Source of the DNA: Cydia pomonella | Taxonomy: Eukaryota; Arthropoda; Insecta; Lepidoptera; Tortricidae | DNA: 64,000 bases | Direction: 5' to 3' | NCBI RefSeq assembly: GCF_033807575.1 | Contig: NC_084713.1 | Location: 16,777,389 to 16,841,388 of the forward strand | Shown: piece by piece, positions 22,899 through 33,099 of the stretch | Layout: every line of letters begins with the position of its first letter | Numbering within the stretch: the first letter of the stretch is position 1 | Translations under genes and position numbers: made by a program | Notes under the pieces: generated by a model | Told to the model about the DNA's origin: nothing | The model's input: only the letters and a program-made list of their open reading frames with translations | The model's database searches: none

Positions 22899-23091
22899 CA
22901 GTACCCCTAGTGTAAATATTTTCGACAGCGAAACGTTACGTACGCGTTTGCGTTGTGTCATTTTGTATGAGATTTTTGACTTTCCAAAACGTCCCGCTTG
23001 GCGCGCTGTTCAAAAACCCATACAAAATGAGACTTAACGCAAACGCGTACGTCACGTTTCGCTATTGACTAAATTTACACTAGGGGCACTG
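22899..23091. mobile_element. MITE family F, copy 1 (full)
   Basis: Ends CAGTACCCCTAGTGTAAAT and TTTACACTAGGGGCACTG (inverted). The arms carry ACGTACGCGTTTGCGTT and its inverse. The loop contains a core starting TTTCCAAAACGTCCCGCTTG (22981-23007) that is identical over 27 bases to 46066-46092. Confidence 0.85.
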
Positions 23092-23113
23092 AACGTTATT
23101 AAAGTTAATTTTT

Positions 23114-23238
23114 GTTTTATATAAATATATTGAGACTTGGCCATCGCCTGAAAACACGTGTAAATTCAATCGCCTGAAAACACATGTAAATTCAATTATT
23201 TAGTGCGATGGCCAAGTCCCAATATATTTATATAAAAC
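23114..23238. repeat. Hairpin with tandem duplication in its loop
   Basis: 34 bp arms (23114-23147 and 23205-23238) pair with one mismatch; each contains TATAAATATATTG and ACTTGGCCATCGC. The loop holds two 26 bp direct repeats (23145-23170, 23171-23196) beginning CGCCTGAAAACAC and differing at one base. Confidence 0.85.
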
Positions 23239-23239
23239 A

Positions 23240-24600
23240 TTAAAGAATTTTAATATTGATATGCGTCACTATAAGATGCTGTTAATTATTACGTAACAAC
23301 TTAATGCTTCGAGTACGGAGATTCCAGACACAATTGATTTTCAATTGTTATGGACCACGATCGTGGTCTTAGAGACTGGACGTATTAAGACAGAAAGTCG
23401 CTTAAGTAGAGACTGAATAAATTAATAACCGACTTGGTATTACATGGATCTCACAACTTTTTACCGCAGAACAACTGAGTTGCGAGACTTGGTTTTTTTG
23501 ACAAGTATTGTTTTTGATGGGATATAAGATTACAGTACATTACGGCCCAAAGAATCTGGAATTTCCTGGATGCAATGGGCATTAGTAATGAACTTTAAAG
23601 GGCTATCACTATAGATCACTGCCTGGTCGACGTGGCACTCAATGGCCCACGAACTCCAATAATAAAACACAGAGGTTTTGGTCTCTTAAAATAAGAACAG
23701 CACGCGTAAAAAGTGACAATCTAAAATGATAATACCTAGCCTAGATTAACCTGTACTAATCAATAAACTTTACTCTAAAGACGTAGTTTTTATTCCACAA
23801 AAAATTACTTAAAATGGCTGTTACATTAAAATTGGAATACAGGTACTGACATAATATTTAAAATAAAATCAATTTCTAAATTGAAAGTAGATAAATGTTG
23901 ATGGCGACAGCAAGCTTAAAATATAATCATACTGAGTTTCCTTTTTGATTTGATTGATCTACCTATTTAATCTTTCTGGTTATTTAAGTGATACCTATTC
24001 AATTTGGTATAAAATATTCAATCAACGTGATATACTTACATACCAGAGCATCTTTCTCACCATAATTAGTGCAAGCGCAAAACGCCTTGAATTTGGTAAT
24101 ATATTTATAAAATATATAATATGTTTCTTGAAAGATAAATTACATGAAGCAGTTTATAAATGCGCATGTTTTCAAATGACTAAGGAGTTACACTTATTTT
24201 ATTTTGAGCAGCAACCTTAATGAGATTTGGGTCATTCGATCCTTTTGAATCCCTGCAGGGTAATAAATAAAAGGTAAAAAAGATTACCTTTTTTCGTCTT
24301 TCAGCTTTTTAGCAGCTCAATAACGTGTGCGTCGTTTTGTACGTATTTGCATGTAGAAGCAGTAGTAAAACAGACAAAATTAATTATACCTATCAAGACA
24401 TTCATTGCACATAATAGAAAGGTACAAAAACTCAATGACCATCACTATTTCACAATATATACCTATTCTTTTTATTCTGTGACTTCTTTACAACGATAAC
24501 AATTCCATTCGAACTTTTAATTTTTATAAGAGATATTAGGAGCATTTAAAGAATTTTATGGTATTTGTTTTGCTTCTCGAGTCAAAAAGAGTAACACAGA
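23240..24600. other. No recognised feature
   Basis: AT-rich. An 88-codon frame (23954-24220) looks compositional. CGTCCACTTTCGTCTTAAT near 24640 is a terminal scrap of MITE family C. Confidence 0.4.
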
Positions 24601-24847
24601 TAATGAGGAACATATTGTAAGGCGCTTTCGTCCGGTCGTCCACTTTCGTCTTAATGGTTTCATTTACATAAAGTTTATCAAAACGTTTGTTACGGTTGTA
24701 TGTCAAAATATATTTGATGGTATTTTTTTAACAGGTTCCTATATCCTTTTTATCTCATGACCGCTGTGAAATTAAATATATCTATAGGTAAGATCTAATT
24801 AAAAATATATTTTTATCGAAGACCTTTCTTTAACATAACTTGGCCAA

Positions 24848-25224
24848 CATTGAAGAGGAAAGGGGATGGCCGCTTCTCCATACAAACGTATTCCTCATTT
24901 TCCTCTCTGGATATTGACATTATGGAAAATATTTTTACACAATTTTGTGTATATTAACCATAGCTATGCCCCTACGTTTGATTTTTTTTTACATTTGTTG
25001 ATGATTGTAAAAATTAGGAGCATGAAATAGATTTCATGCAATTTTTTAAATGCTTTCAATAATTAAAAATTAAAAAAAAAATCAAACGTAGCTATAGCTG
25101 TGGTTGATATACAACAATTTGTGTCACAATATTTTCAATAACGTTAATATCCAGAGAGGAAAATGAGGACTACGTTTGTATGAAAAAGCAATTTCGCACG
25201 GGTCCTCCACTTTCGTCTTATCTC
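24848..25224. mobile_element. MITE family C, full palindromic copy
   Basis: Left arm AGAGGAAAGGGGATGGCCGC, CTCTGGATATTGACATTATG; right arm its diverged inverse ending GGGTCCTCCACTTTCGTCTT. The central TTTCAT/ATGAAATAGATTTCATG forms a small hairpin. About 375 bp, non-coding. Confidence 0.8.
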
Positions 25225-25665
25225 AAAGCCAAGTTCATTAGGTTGCAAAGGAGACCAACTTCCTACAGGAGCCTTTCTTTATCAATGTCCTTTGACGAAG
25301 ACGTGATGTGGGCGGAATGATGATTAAATTGTAATTAAGCCTTTTAAAACGTGCGTTAAGATTTCTTTACCTTTATCGTGGGTTGGCAAATAAACAAAGT
25401 ACCAACTCCGACTCCAAGTATATTGCTCGACTCCCGAAATGCATGCAACCGCATACTTCGTTATTGGCTGTTGACACAAATGTTGATTTTTAAAATAAAT
25501 CTAGTTGAATAGAAAATTAGCACTTTATCACAAATCACAATACATTGAAAACTTAAATATATATATATATTGGAAGTCGTGTCTAATGCGCGCATCGACG
25601 ATGATTAATTAATTTAATAAATTGCGAAATTAGCGCGGCTCGGCCGCAGCTAGCGAAGTGACGCG
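25225..25665. other. Upstream flank of the 309-codon ORF
   Basis: Contains an (AT)n run at about 25557-25570. From about 25575 the sequence becomes GC-richer up to the ATG; this could be a 5' leader, but no promoter element can be assigned. Confidence 0.35.
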
Positions 25666-26595
25666 ATGAGTGCCTTCGAGCAGAGTGCACCTGTCGTGAA
25701 CGAGCTCCTCGCCTTTCTGCAACGGAAGCTGCTGCTGGAAGGAGTGATGGACACGGTGTCTGCTGTCCAGATCTGTTCGTCGAGTTTTTCCGTCGAAGAC
25801 ATCTGTGCAGCAAAGAAGGTGCTGCACCAGTCCCTCGGGATCGCCGGCACGTTTGTACCTCACCGGAGAGGAGATGAAATCGGGAAGAAGACCCTTGAGG
25901 ACATCATAAAATTTCTAAGGGAGAATGAAGACCGGATTCCGGAGTTTATGACGACGGGTGCCTCCAGCCTGCCATCATATATTCCGGATCATGTTGACGC
26001 TAGCTGCTTGTTAAAGGAAATCGTGGCCCTAAAAACAAGATTAGCGGATGTCATTTCGAAGTTGGAAGCGGCCCAGGTCACTATAACCGAGTTACGCAAC
26101 GAAGTCATCAGTTTGCGAAACAGTGCCCTTACTCGGTCGGCGGCGTCGAATTTCAAGTGCGATGACCGGCATGCTACGAGCGCCGAGTCGGTCAGTTTGC
26201 GAGTTGCTGACACTGTCAAATGTGTCGCATCAGCCGTGTTGCTGTTGCCGCCCGCGAGCCTCCCGCGCGCGCGCCCTCCCCCCGCCTCCCGCGCGCGCGC
26301 CCTCCCCGCGCCTCCTCCAACTCCCCGGAGTTACACACAATGTTTTACATCACACTTGGGAAGAAAAAACAGATTTTTTTTCACAATCCATAACTCCCGC
26401 GGGAACAAAATAGACCTTTGTCCTTCAGCACACCTGCATGAAATAAGATCTTTTTCCAGCAAAAGTGATGAAAATAATATTACTGTCCCGCATATAATGC
26501 TGGCTGTCATCAATATCACTGTGCGAGCTAGACAGCAATATAATTATGCACGAGCAATAGAGATAGCAACTTTATTCAGGTCAGTGCAAAATTAG
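25666..26595 (+). CDS. Putative mobile-element ORF1 N-terminus running into repeat DNA
   Basis: Longest open frame in the window (309 codons), with a real ATG in GACGCGATGAG. Residues 1-120 look like a folded domain (NELLAFLQRKLLLEG, FSVEDICAAKKVLHQSLGI, KTLEDIIKFLREN, IPEF). Residues about 105-150 form a leucine-heptad coiled coil (LLKEIVALKTRLADVISKLE, TELRNEVISLRN). This resembles short N-terminal ORF1-type proteins seen with insect non-LTR elements, but I cannot name a family with certainty. From about residue 190 the frame runs through a GC-rich duplicated tract (Pro/Arg/Ala-rich) and then an interspersed repeat (from 26325). The C-terminal third is therefore probably not native protein and the native end is lost. 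It could instead be a host exon with a missed splice site; no convincing donor was seen. Confidence 0.45.
   Translation: MSAFEQSAPVVNELLAFLQRKLLLEGVMDTVSAVQICSSSFSVEDICAAKKVLHQSLGIAGTFVPHRRGDEIGKKTLEDIIKFLRENEDRIPEFMTTGASSLPSYIPDHVDASCLLKEIVALKTRLADVISKLEAAQVTITELRNEVISLRNSALTRSAASNFKCDDRHATSAESVSLRVADTVKCVASAVLLLPPASLPRARPPPASRARALPAPPPTPRSYTQCFTSHLGRKNRFFFTIHNSRGNKIDLCPSAHLHEIRSFSSKSDENNITVPHIMLAVINITVRARQQYNYARAIEIATLFRSVQN
26258..26307. repeat. GC-rich 26 bp tandem duplication
   Basis: A 24-base identical segment starting GCCTCCCGCGCGCGCGCCCT occurs at 26258-26281 and again at 26284-26307, inside the long ORF. Confidence 0.85.
26325..26475 (+). repeat. Interspersed repeat G, copy 1
   Basis: CCGGAGTTACACACAATGTT, CACACTTGGGAAGAAAAAAC, TTTCACAATCCATAACTCCC and a GCAAAAGTGATGAAAA end are shared in order with 28142-28552. 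This copy is short and lacks about 260 bp present in the other. Confidence 0.75.
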
Positions 26596-26672
26596 CTAAG
26601 ACGGATTGTAAATAACTAATAATCCTTTCTTTTACAGCTTTTACCTTTCACGCTTTCTATTTTTGGTATTTC

Positions 26673-27107
26673 CATAGACGAATTAGTAAGCACAGAGTGC
26701 TCACTCCATACATCAGTTTTCTTGCTAAAACTATTATTATTTTAGTAGTGACATCTAGCGTCAAGTAGCGGATTCAGTACCGCTACTTGACACTAGATGT
26801 CACGAGTGTAGTAACTGCTGAAAGGTGGATTTGCTGAACAATTTACAACGAATATAACAAGCAGAATGAGTTAAAAATAGAGTTCCGGTTAATCCAGTTA
26901 TAATATTAGCTTAAAATTGTTGAGCAGAACTTAAAATTGTAGAAGTCTAATACTTTTCGTTCGTCGCGACATCTATTGTCAGTACTGATAAATTCGCTAC
27001 TTGACTAGCGTCAAGCGACTGTATATTTATCGACTACAAAAATAATAAGCGTTTTGGTAAGAAGCCAGATGTATGGAATGAGCACTCTATGCTTACTTAT
27101 TTATCAA
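26673..27107. mobile_element. MITE family H, copy 1
   Basis: AGTAAGCACAGAGTGCTCAC and CATACATCAG at the left are mirrored by GAGCACTCTATGCTTACTTA at the right; arms are about 68 bp. TGGTATTTC occurs at both outer edges (26664-26672 and 27108-27116) and may be an 8-9 bp target duplication. A second inner palindrome (GTAGCGG...CCGCTACTTGACACTAGATG) lies at about 26745-26810. Another copy is at 34178-34394. Confidence 0.75.
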
Positions 27108-27438
27108 TGGTATTTCTAATTTTAAATTAGAGATTTAAGTTAAATCATCTCCTTGTTGTTTAAAAATGTGTAGGCGTTCTGTTTGTTAAGAATTATTTTG
27201 ATATACGAGTACACAAGTTGCCGAGGAAATTCTCTGTTAAGTATAAGGTTTCGGCTAAAAATCTTTCCATCAACGCGCCCTCATTGTTTGCCGATAATTG
27301 ACAGAAAGCCTGTTACTGAATGAAACAAAAGCCGTTGAAAAGTGACCGATGATAGCAGCGTACTAAAATATCTGACACTTTCGTATTAATTATTGTACAG
27401 ATATCGATGAAATCATAAAGCGGTGTTTTTTTGTGTTT

Positions 27439-27699
27439 CGGCCCGATTCGAAGAATGAGATACGAAAACGATAAGTTCTGGTTTAGATAAGTTCTCATTT
27501 CGATATCATTTATATGTCGTATAATTAACAGAAGCAGCTCGATTCGGGCAACCAATGTCACTTTGACTTTAAAAATTACGTAGATAAATCTTATTGGGAT
27601 CACAGCGGAATCGAAATTAACGTCAATTTTGACATGTCGTTTATTTATCGATCTTATAAAGATCTTAAACGTGTCTTAATCATTCTTCGAATCGGGCCG
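27439..27699. mobile_element. MITE with perfect 20 bp inverted repeats
   Basis: CGGCCCGATTCGAAGAATGA (27439-27458) has its exact inverse at 27680-27699. The 261 bp element has no meaningful ORF; the 96-codon reverse frame starting at 27603 is incidental. Confidence 0.8.
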
Positions 27700-27754
27700 C
27701 TAGTTGTCTTCATGTGTTTTGGTGTAATTTCTGTGGTAACTAATTCTTCTTTTT

Positions 27755-28056
27755 AGGGTCCCGTACCCAAAGAGACAAACGGGACCCTATTATTGTCTGT
27801 CTGTCACCAGGCTGTATCTCATGAACCGTGATAGTTAGCCAGTTGAAATTTCTACAGATTATGTATTTCTGTTGCCGCTATAACAACAAATACTAAAAAC
27901 AGAATTAAATAAATATTTCTTTCCAATCTCGAGGTTCTCATCCAATCACCGAAGTTAAGCAACGTCGGGCGGGGTCAGTACTTGGATGGGTGACCGTTTT
28001 TATAGATAATGGTACCCTTCCTGTGCGAGTCCGACTCGCACTTGGCCGGTTTTTTA
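27755..28056 (+). mobile_element. GGTTCCGTA-family repeat carrying a 5S rRNA segment, copy A
   Basis: Starts AGGGTCCCGTACCCAAAGAG, has TTGTCTGTCTGTCACCAGGC, a body shared with 42241-42571, an internal 5S-like module (27931-27996), and ends GCGAGTCCGACTCGCACTTG plus CCGG and a T-run. Both ends are family-typical, so the 5S module is internal rather than at the 5' end as in classical 5S-derived SINEs. Confidence 0.75.
27931..27996 (+). pseudogene. 5S rRNA-derived segment, partial
   Basis: 66 bp closely resembling the central and 3' part of eukaryotic 5S rRNA: CACCGAAGTTAAGCAACGTC, GGGCGGGGTCAGTACTTGG and ATGGGTGACCG, i.e. the region holding box A, the intermediate element and box C. The 5S 5' end and the final stem are missing, so it cannot be a functional 5S gene. 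Confidence 0.75.
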
Positions 28057-28141
28057 AGGATGTTTTCTTTGTAATGTTATAATGTATGTGTTATCTGTCG
28101 TGGTATCGCCGAACAGAACGGGCCCTACGGAAGACCAGCGC

Positions 28142-28552
28142 TCCGGAGTTACACACAACGTTTTTCATCACACTTGCGAAGAAAAAACTATTTTTTAAGC
28201 AAAATAATTCTTAAATACGGTGACATTTCGAACATTCGTACGTCATAATGTCATTTCTTGATAGGTTAGGCAGCGAAGGCACAGACAGATTGAAAAAATT
28301 GCTATTAAATTAATCAATTCAAATATTTTTAAACATAAATAAAAACATGACATTATAAACGTCAGTATTTTAAAAGTAAAACACATTTACGCTACTTGGT
28401 CTGTATGAATTAGTGACATCATTTAAAAAAAAAACTATAGCTCCCTAGGGAGTTTTTCACAATCCATAACTCCCGTGGAGACAGTATAAGCCTTTGTACT
28501 TCAGTACCTACACCTGCATCAAATAAGATATTTTGCAAGCAAGTGTGATAAA
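28142..28552 (+). repeat. Interspersed repeat G, copy 2
   Basis: Same ends as 26325-26475. About 260 bp of extra AT-rich sequence (about 28190-28450) separates the two shared blocks, including a GCTCCCTAGGGAGT palindrome at its right edge. Either an insertion here or a deletion in copy 1. Confidence 0.65.
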
Positions 28553-29039
28553 AAAAAAACTACTTTCATAACTTCAATCGTTTAATTAACAATAACAATA
28601 TTAGATATGTATCTATCATGTCGAAATTTTTTCAGTTAGATTAGGCGTCCAGTAGACATTATTAGTTTCTCACTACAATTATTATCTTCTGCCAGGAAAT
28701 ATAAAAGGCAGGACAAAAACATTCCACAATAATTCATAGGAGAAATAACGATGGCAGGGCCGCTCCCTAGACGTATTAAATTGTTAGAGTTGTCAACGGT
28801 ACCCTACGGTGATATAATAAATCACCGAATATGTCTCTATAATATTATCGGTGACGTCGCTCAAGGGGAGGTTAAAGAATCTGTGGTTATCAGACTGCTC
28901 ATTTTGCCTATATTTATATTATATAGTTGCTTTATATTTGACTACTTCTTTCCAATTTTTAGTGTATGTCTTTTTGTCTAATAGATGTTATCATATAAAT
29001 TATGTATGTATTTATATGATTTGCCTTTCTGGTACCTTG
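28553..29039. other. No recognised gene
   Basis: Short overlapping hydrophobic frames (28751-29215) have no recognisable domain. Contains CGGTGATATAATAAATCACC, a short palindrome. Confidence 0.4.
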
Positions 29040-29205
29040 TTGTATATTTTGCTGCATTTGTCACCCTGTTTTCACTCTCTCCTCTCATCTATACAAAGGT
29101 TAAGTGGAAGAGATCCCTCAAAGAGATATGTTCGCATCTGTACTTCTTACTAATTGTATGTCACTTTATTAAGTATTTTTTTACAATAAAGAGTTTACCA
29201 CCACT
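29040..29205 (+). mobile_element. LINE-type 3' UTR end
   Basis: AAAGGTTAAGTGGAAGAGAT and ACAATAAAGAGTTTACCACC resemble a 3' end of lepidopteran LINEs/SINEs (a GGTTGTCTGGAAGAGAT-type motif followed by an AATAAAGAGTTTA end). The first motif also occurs at 61730. No coding part is attached. Confidence 0.45.
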
Positions 29206-29274
29206 ACTACTATAGACCTTGGTATGACGTCGTTGTATCTTGAGTATCTTATGTAATATTTTGATGCGAAAAAG

Positions 29275-29836
29275 ACGATATGCAGTCTTGTGTGCACCTG
29301 CAAAGATTTTCGAATCGGCCATATAGCGATCTCTGCAGGAAAAGGTCAGCTGCCAGTTGTGTGACGCACAACACGGATTCCGGGCGGGACGCAGCACTAC
29401 GGGTAACCTGCTTCACCTTGTCCGCGGTTACACCAGTTGTGGATGCCGGCGATAAGGTAGATGTCACTTACTTGGATTTAAAAAAAGCATTTGATATGGT
29501 TGATAATGACATCTTGCTGAAGAAGCTGGCAGACGCGGGGTGTATACCGCAGACGCTTGCATTTTTCGCCAGCTCCAGCCAGTACACAGCCAGCATAGGC
29601 GACAGTACGTGGATTGTACAGGGTACAAGTCGAAGCCGTACTATACGAGATCGGGTGTCAGTCAAGGCAGTAATTTAGGTCCATTGAAATTTGTTCTGAT
29701 GATTAACGACCTCCCAGATGTAGTAAGGAACTCAGAATGTTTATTATTTGCTGACGACTTAAAACTGGTACGTGAGGTCAAGCATGTATCGGATTGTCTC
29801 GCATTACTTAACCTTCACAATAATAATATTAATTAG
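29275..29836 (+). pseudogene. LINE reverse transcriptase core relic (CR1/jockey-like)
   Basis: RT palm of a non-LTR element in several frames. First comes KIFES..., then QHGFRAGRSTTGNLL in one frame, and after a shift VDVTYLDLKKAFDMVDNDIL (motif A, Asp codon 29475-29477). After another shift SGVSQGSNLGPLKFVLMIND (motif B) and LLFADDLKL (motif C, FADD codons 29747-29758) are read. At least two frameshifts separate the motifs, so the copy is dead. The endonuclease and the C-terminus are absent. Motif spacing is typical of jockey/CR1-group RTs; finer placement needs a tree. Confidence 0.85.
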
Positions 29837-31317
29837 TTATTATGAGTATAATAGGATATTAAGGTGTTCTGCGTCACATTGTATTGGATTAATGATGGAA
29901 ACTTGAAATATACTTATGATTGCCTACGCCTACACTAATCCCGCTCCTATTTGAAATAAACGGATTCAAGTCGGGTTACGTACTAATGCAAATTAAATGC
30001 CATTGGAGAAATATGATTATCTTCAGGAAACTTGAGCATAATTTAATCAGTTGAAATTGTTACACATCCAAATTCATATAGGTACCTATTAATATAATTA
30101 AAGCACTTACGTTTTTGGTGAACGGTTTATTAAGTCAAATATTGAATATTAACTATTTCTGGCTTTTGACTAGGTACTAGTTGCGTCGATTATCAAATCA
30201 AGAACTGCGTTTAGAAATCTAGTTAATTACCTTCCCATTTTTATAGTGGGAGTGGGAGTGGGAGTGGGATCAATGCGGCCAAAAAAAGATTAAAAATAGT
30301 AAAAGTTCTTTTATTTTTCCGAATATATTAAAATATTTGAAATGACCCCACATAATACATATTTCAATTGAAACTCCCGTGAGGTCAATCGAGCGAGCCA
30401 CTCTGCCAAATTCTCTTTTATTTACTATCATTGCATAACCATAAGCGATGTGCCTTTCGAACAAATATTAAATATTTCAATATTTGACCTTAATATTAAT
30501 GTAAAAATAAAACGATTATAGGCAGTAAAACGTAAATCGTTTCAATTATCCCTAGTCTATCCTACCCGGTTCGATTTGATAAAAAGCGGTCGGGATGAAT
30601 GCTAGGTAGGTACTTTTAATATCCTTGATATTTTTTCTTAGAATTCCTACGTTTCATTTATAATGTTTTTCGATAATAGGTAATTAAGTAGTTGTTTATT
30701 AAACCATTTACACATTTGTGAAAACAACAGACATAGACAACAGATAAATAAGTATCTATAAGCAAACCTAAATTCAATGTACGACACTTACGTAGGTACC
30801 TTATGGTTTATTTATAGTTACTTAAGTTTCATTTCAAAACTTCTCAAAACCTTAAGTAAAATTGTGACCTAAAACTGTTAAGTTTAATGTCAAATTTAAG
30901 TCATGCTATTCATTCTGTAAATGAACAAAAGTAAAAAGTTTTGTCTATCTCAGAATATTTAATGGTATCGAATATCTAATATTTTTATTTTGTATAAAAT
31001 ATTGTACAAACATGGGACTTGAAAGAAGATTGACTTCGCAATAAAGAAGCACATGCATACTTTAGCAGCAACTGGAAAGCAAAAACACAAACACGAGCTA
31101 TGCTACATCTATTAACTGCCTAAGCTAATAAATCTTATATTATACATATCACTTTTTATAATTACAACGTTAAAAAACAAAGGTCATAATAATCATCTAA
31201 TTACAATTGTTAGTATTTAGTCATATGATCATATCTGAAAGATAGTCAAGATATTTTCGTCAGTAGAAGAAAGCGGCAAATTTAAAAATATGTAGGCGCG
31301 AAGGGTATCGTCCCATA
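29837..31317. other. No recognised gene; one minisatellite
   Basis: AT-rich. A (GGGAGT)n tract of about four units lies at 30246-30270. No repeat or coding-like frame otherwise. Confidence 0.45.
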
Positions 31318-32368
31318 AAAAAAGCGGCCAAGTGCGAGTCGGACTCGCGCATGAAGGGTTCCGTACCATTTAAGACGTATTAAAAAAAAATCTACTTGCT
31401 AGATCTTGTTCAACATTTTACCACTTTGGACACACATTTTACCACTTTGGAACTGTCTCTCGCGCAAACTATTCAGTTTAGAAAAAAATGATGTTAGGAA
31501 CCTAAATATCATTTTTGAAGACCTATCCATAGATACCCCACACGTATGGGTTTGATGAAAAAAATTTTTTTTTAATTTATTGACGTATTAAAAAAAAACT
31601 ATTCACTAGATCTCGTTCAAACCAATTTTCGGTGGAAGTTTGCATGGTAATGTATATCATATATTTTTTTTAGATTTTTCATTCTGTTATTTTAGAAGTT
31701 ACAGGGGGGGGGACACACATTTTTTCACTTTGGAAGTGTCTCTCGCGCAAACTATTCAGTTTAGAAAAAAATGATATTAGAAACCTAAATATCATTTTTG
31801 AAGACCTATCCATAGATACCCCACACGTATGGGTTTGATGAAAAAATTTTTTTTTTTTAATTTTTATGACGTATTAAAAAAAAACTACTTACTAGATCTC
31901 GTTCGAACCAATTTTCGGTGGAAGTTTGCATGGCAATGTATATCATATATTTTTTTTAGATTTTTCATTCTGTTATTTTAGAAGTTACGGGGGGGGGGAC
32001 ACACTTTTTACCACTTTGGAAGTGTCTCTCGCGCAAACTTTTCAGTTTAGAAAAAAATGATCTTAGAAACCTCAATATCATTTTTAAAGACCTATCCATA
32101 GATACCCCACACGTATGAGTTTGATGAAAAAAGATTTTTTGAGTTTCAGTTCTAAGTATGGGGAACCCCCAAAATTTATTGTTTTTTTTTCTATTTTTGT
32201 GTGAACATCATAATGCGGTTCATAGAATACATCTACTTACCAAGTTTGAACAGTATAGCTTTTATAGTTTCGGAAAAAAGTGGCTGTGACAGAATCGGAC
32301 AGACAGACGGACATGACGAATCTATAAGGGTTCCGTTTTTTGCCATTTGGCTACGGAACCCTAAAAAA
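31318..32368 (-). mobile_element. GGTTCCGTA-family repeat with internal triplication, copy 5
   Basis: Left end GCGGCCAAGTGCGAGTCGGA...GGGTTCCGTACC; right end GACAGACAGACGGACATGAC and CTACGGAACCC. Inside, a unit starting GACGTATTAAAAAAAA and containing CTCTCGCGCAAACTATTCAG and ATAGATACCCCACACGTATG is present three times (starts 31374, 31582, 31868; spacings 208 and 286 bp). Confidence 0.8.
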
Positions 32369-33099
32369 TGAATATCGCGCCTTTTTCTATTGACAAAACT
32401 ATTTGACCGGCTATAAAAAAAAACATCAATTGGGTACTTGACACATGTTGAATATTGTAATAACAAAATTTAGTTAGATGTATAGAAAATGAGCCATCCA
32501 TTATATAAAAGTGGAATTTAAAAAATTATATTGATATTATAAAAAAATACAAGGCTCGGAAACATTCAAAAAAATTTTTTTTGTCTTTTAAAAATAGAAA
32601 AGGAAATGGTACCATTCGATTCCTTTCATTTTATTGAAAAATTAATTGTATGACAACTATACACATAAACGCAATATTTCAGGGTCAAAATGGCAATTTC
32701 CTTGATCTTCCATACATTTAGGACAGACTTATATGATGTGACGTCACATCACCTTATCATTTTGTTAGAGGCGTTTCAATCGTCGAGTGCGAGCGTCAGA
32801 CTTTAACTCTCATTTCTAACCTTTGTGTTGCTTAAATACCATGAGTCCTATATAGACATTTGTTCCTCGGGAAAATCAAGATCGTTGGACATTATTTACA
32901 AAAAACAGTCAAGTAGCCAATTGGGTTGGCAACTGTCAAAGTTTGCGTATATATGGCGCTATCATAGCTTGCCCCTTTCTCTAGTTTTGTTTTATGAGAT
33001 TTGACTAAAAAGGCTCCTCCGACTATGAAATAATAATAAAAAAACAAGAAATTGACACTATAGTAATTGACAGGGCAAGCTAAGCCCCGATATTATGAA
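32369..33099. other. No recognised gene
   Basis: AT-rich. GATGTGACGTCACATC at about 32736-32751 is a perfect 16 bp palindrome containing a CRE-like TGACGTCA core; chance or repeat-borne origin is likely. Confidence 0.4.

Noticed and set aside
27931..27996. Functional 5S rRNA gene
   Set aside because: Only about 66 bp of the central/3' region is present, and the same fragment occurs inside another copy of the same repeat.
32736..32751. CRE-type regulatory element (TGACGTCA palindrome)
   Set aside because: No gene or promoter nearby and the flanking sequence looks repetitive; a single 8-base core is weak evidence.
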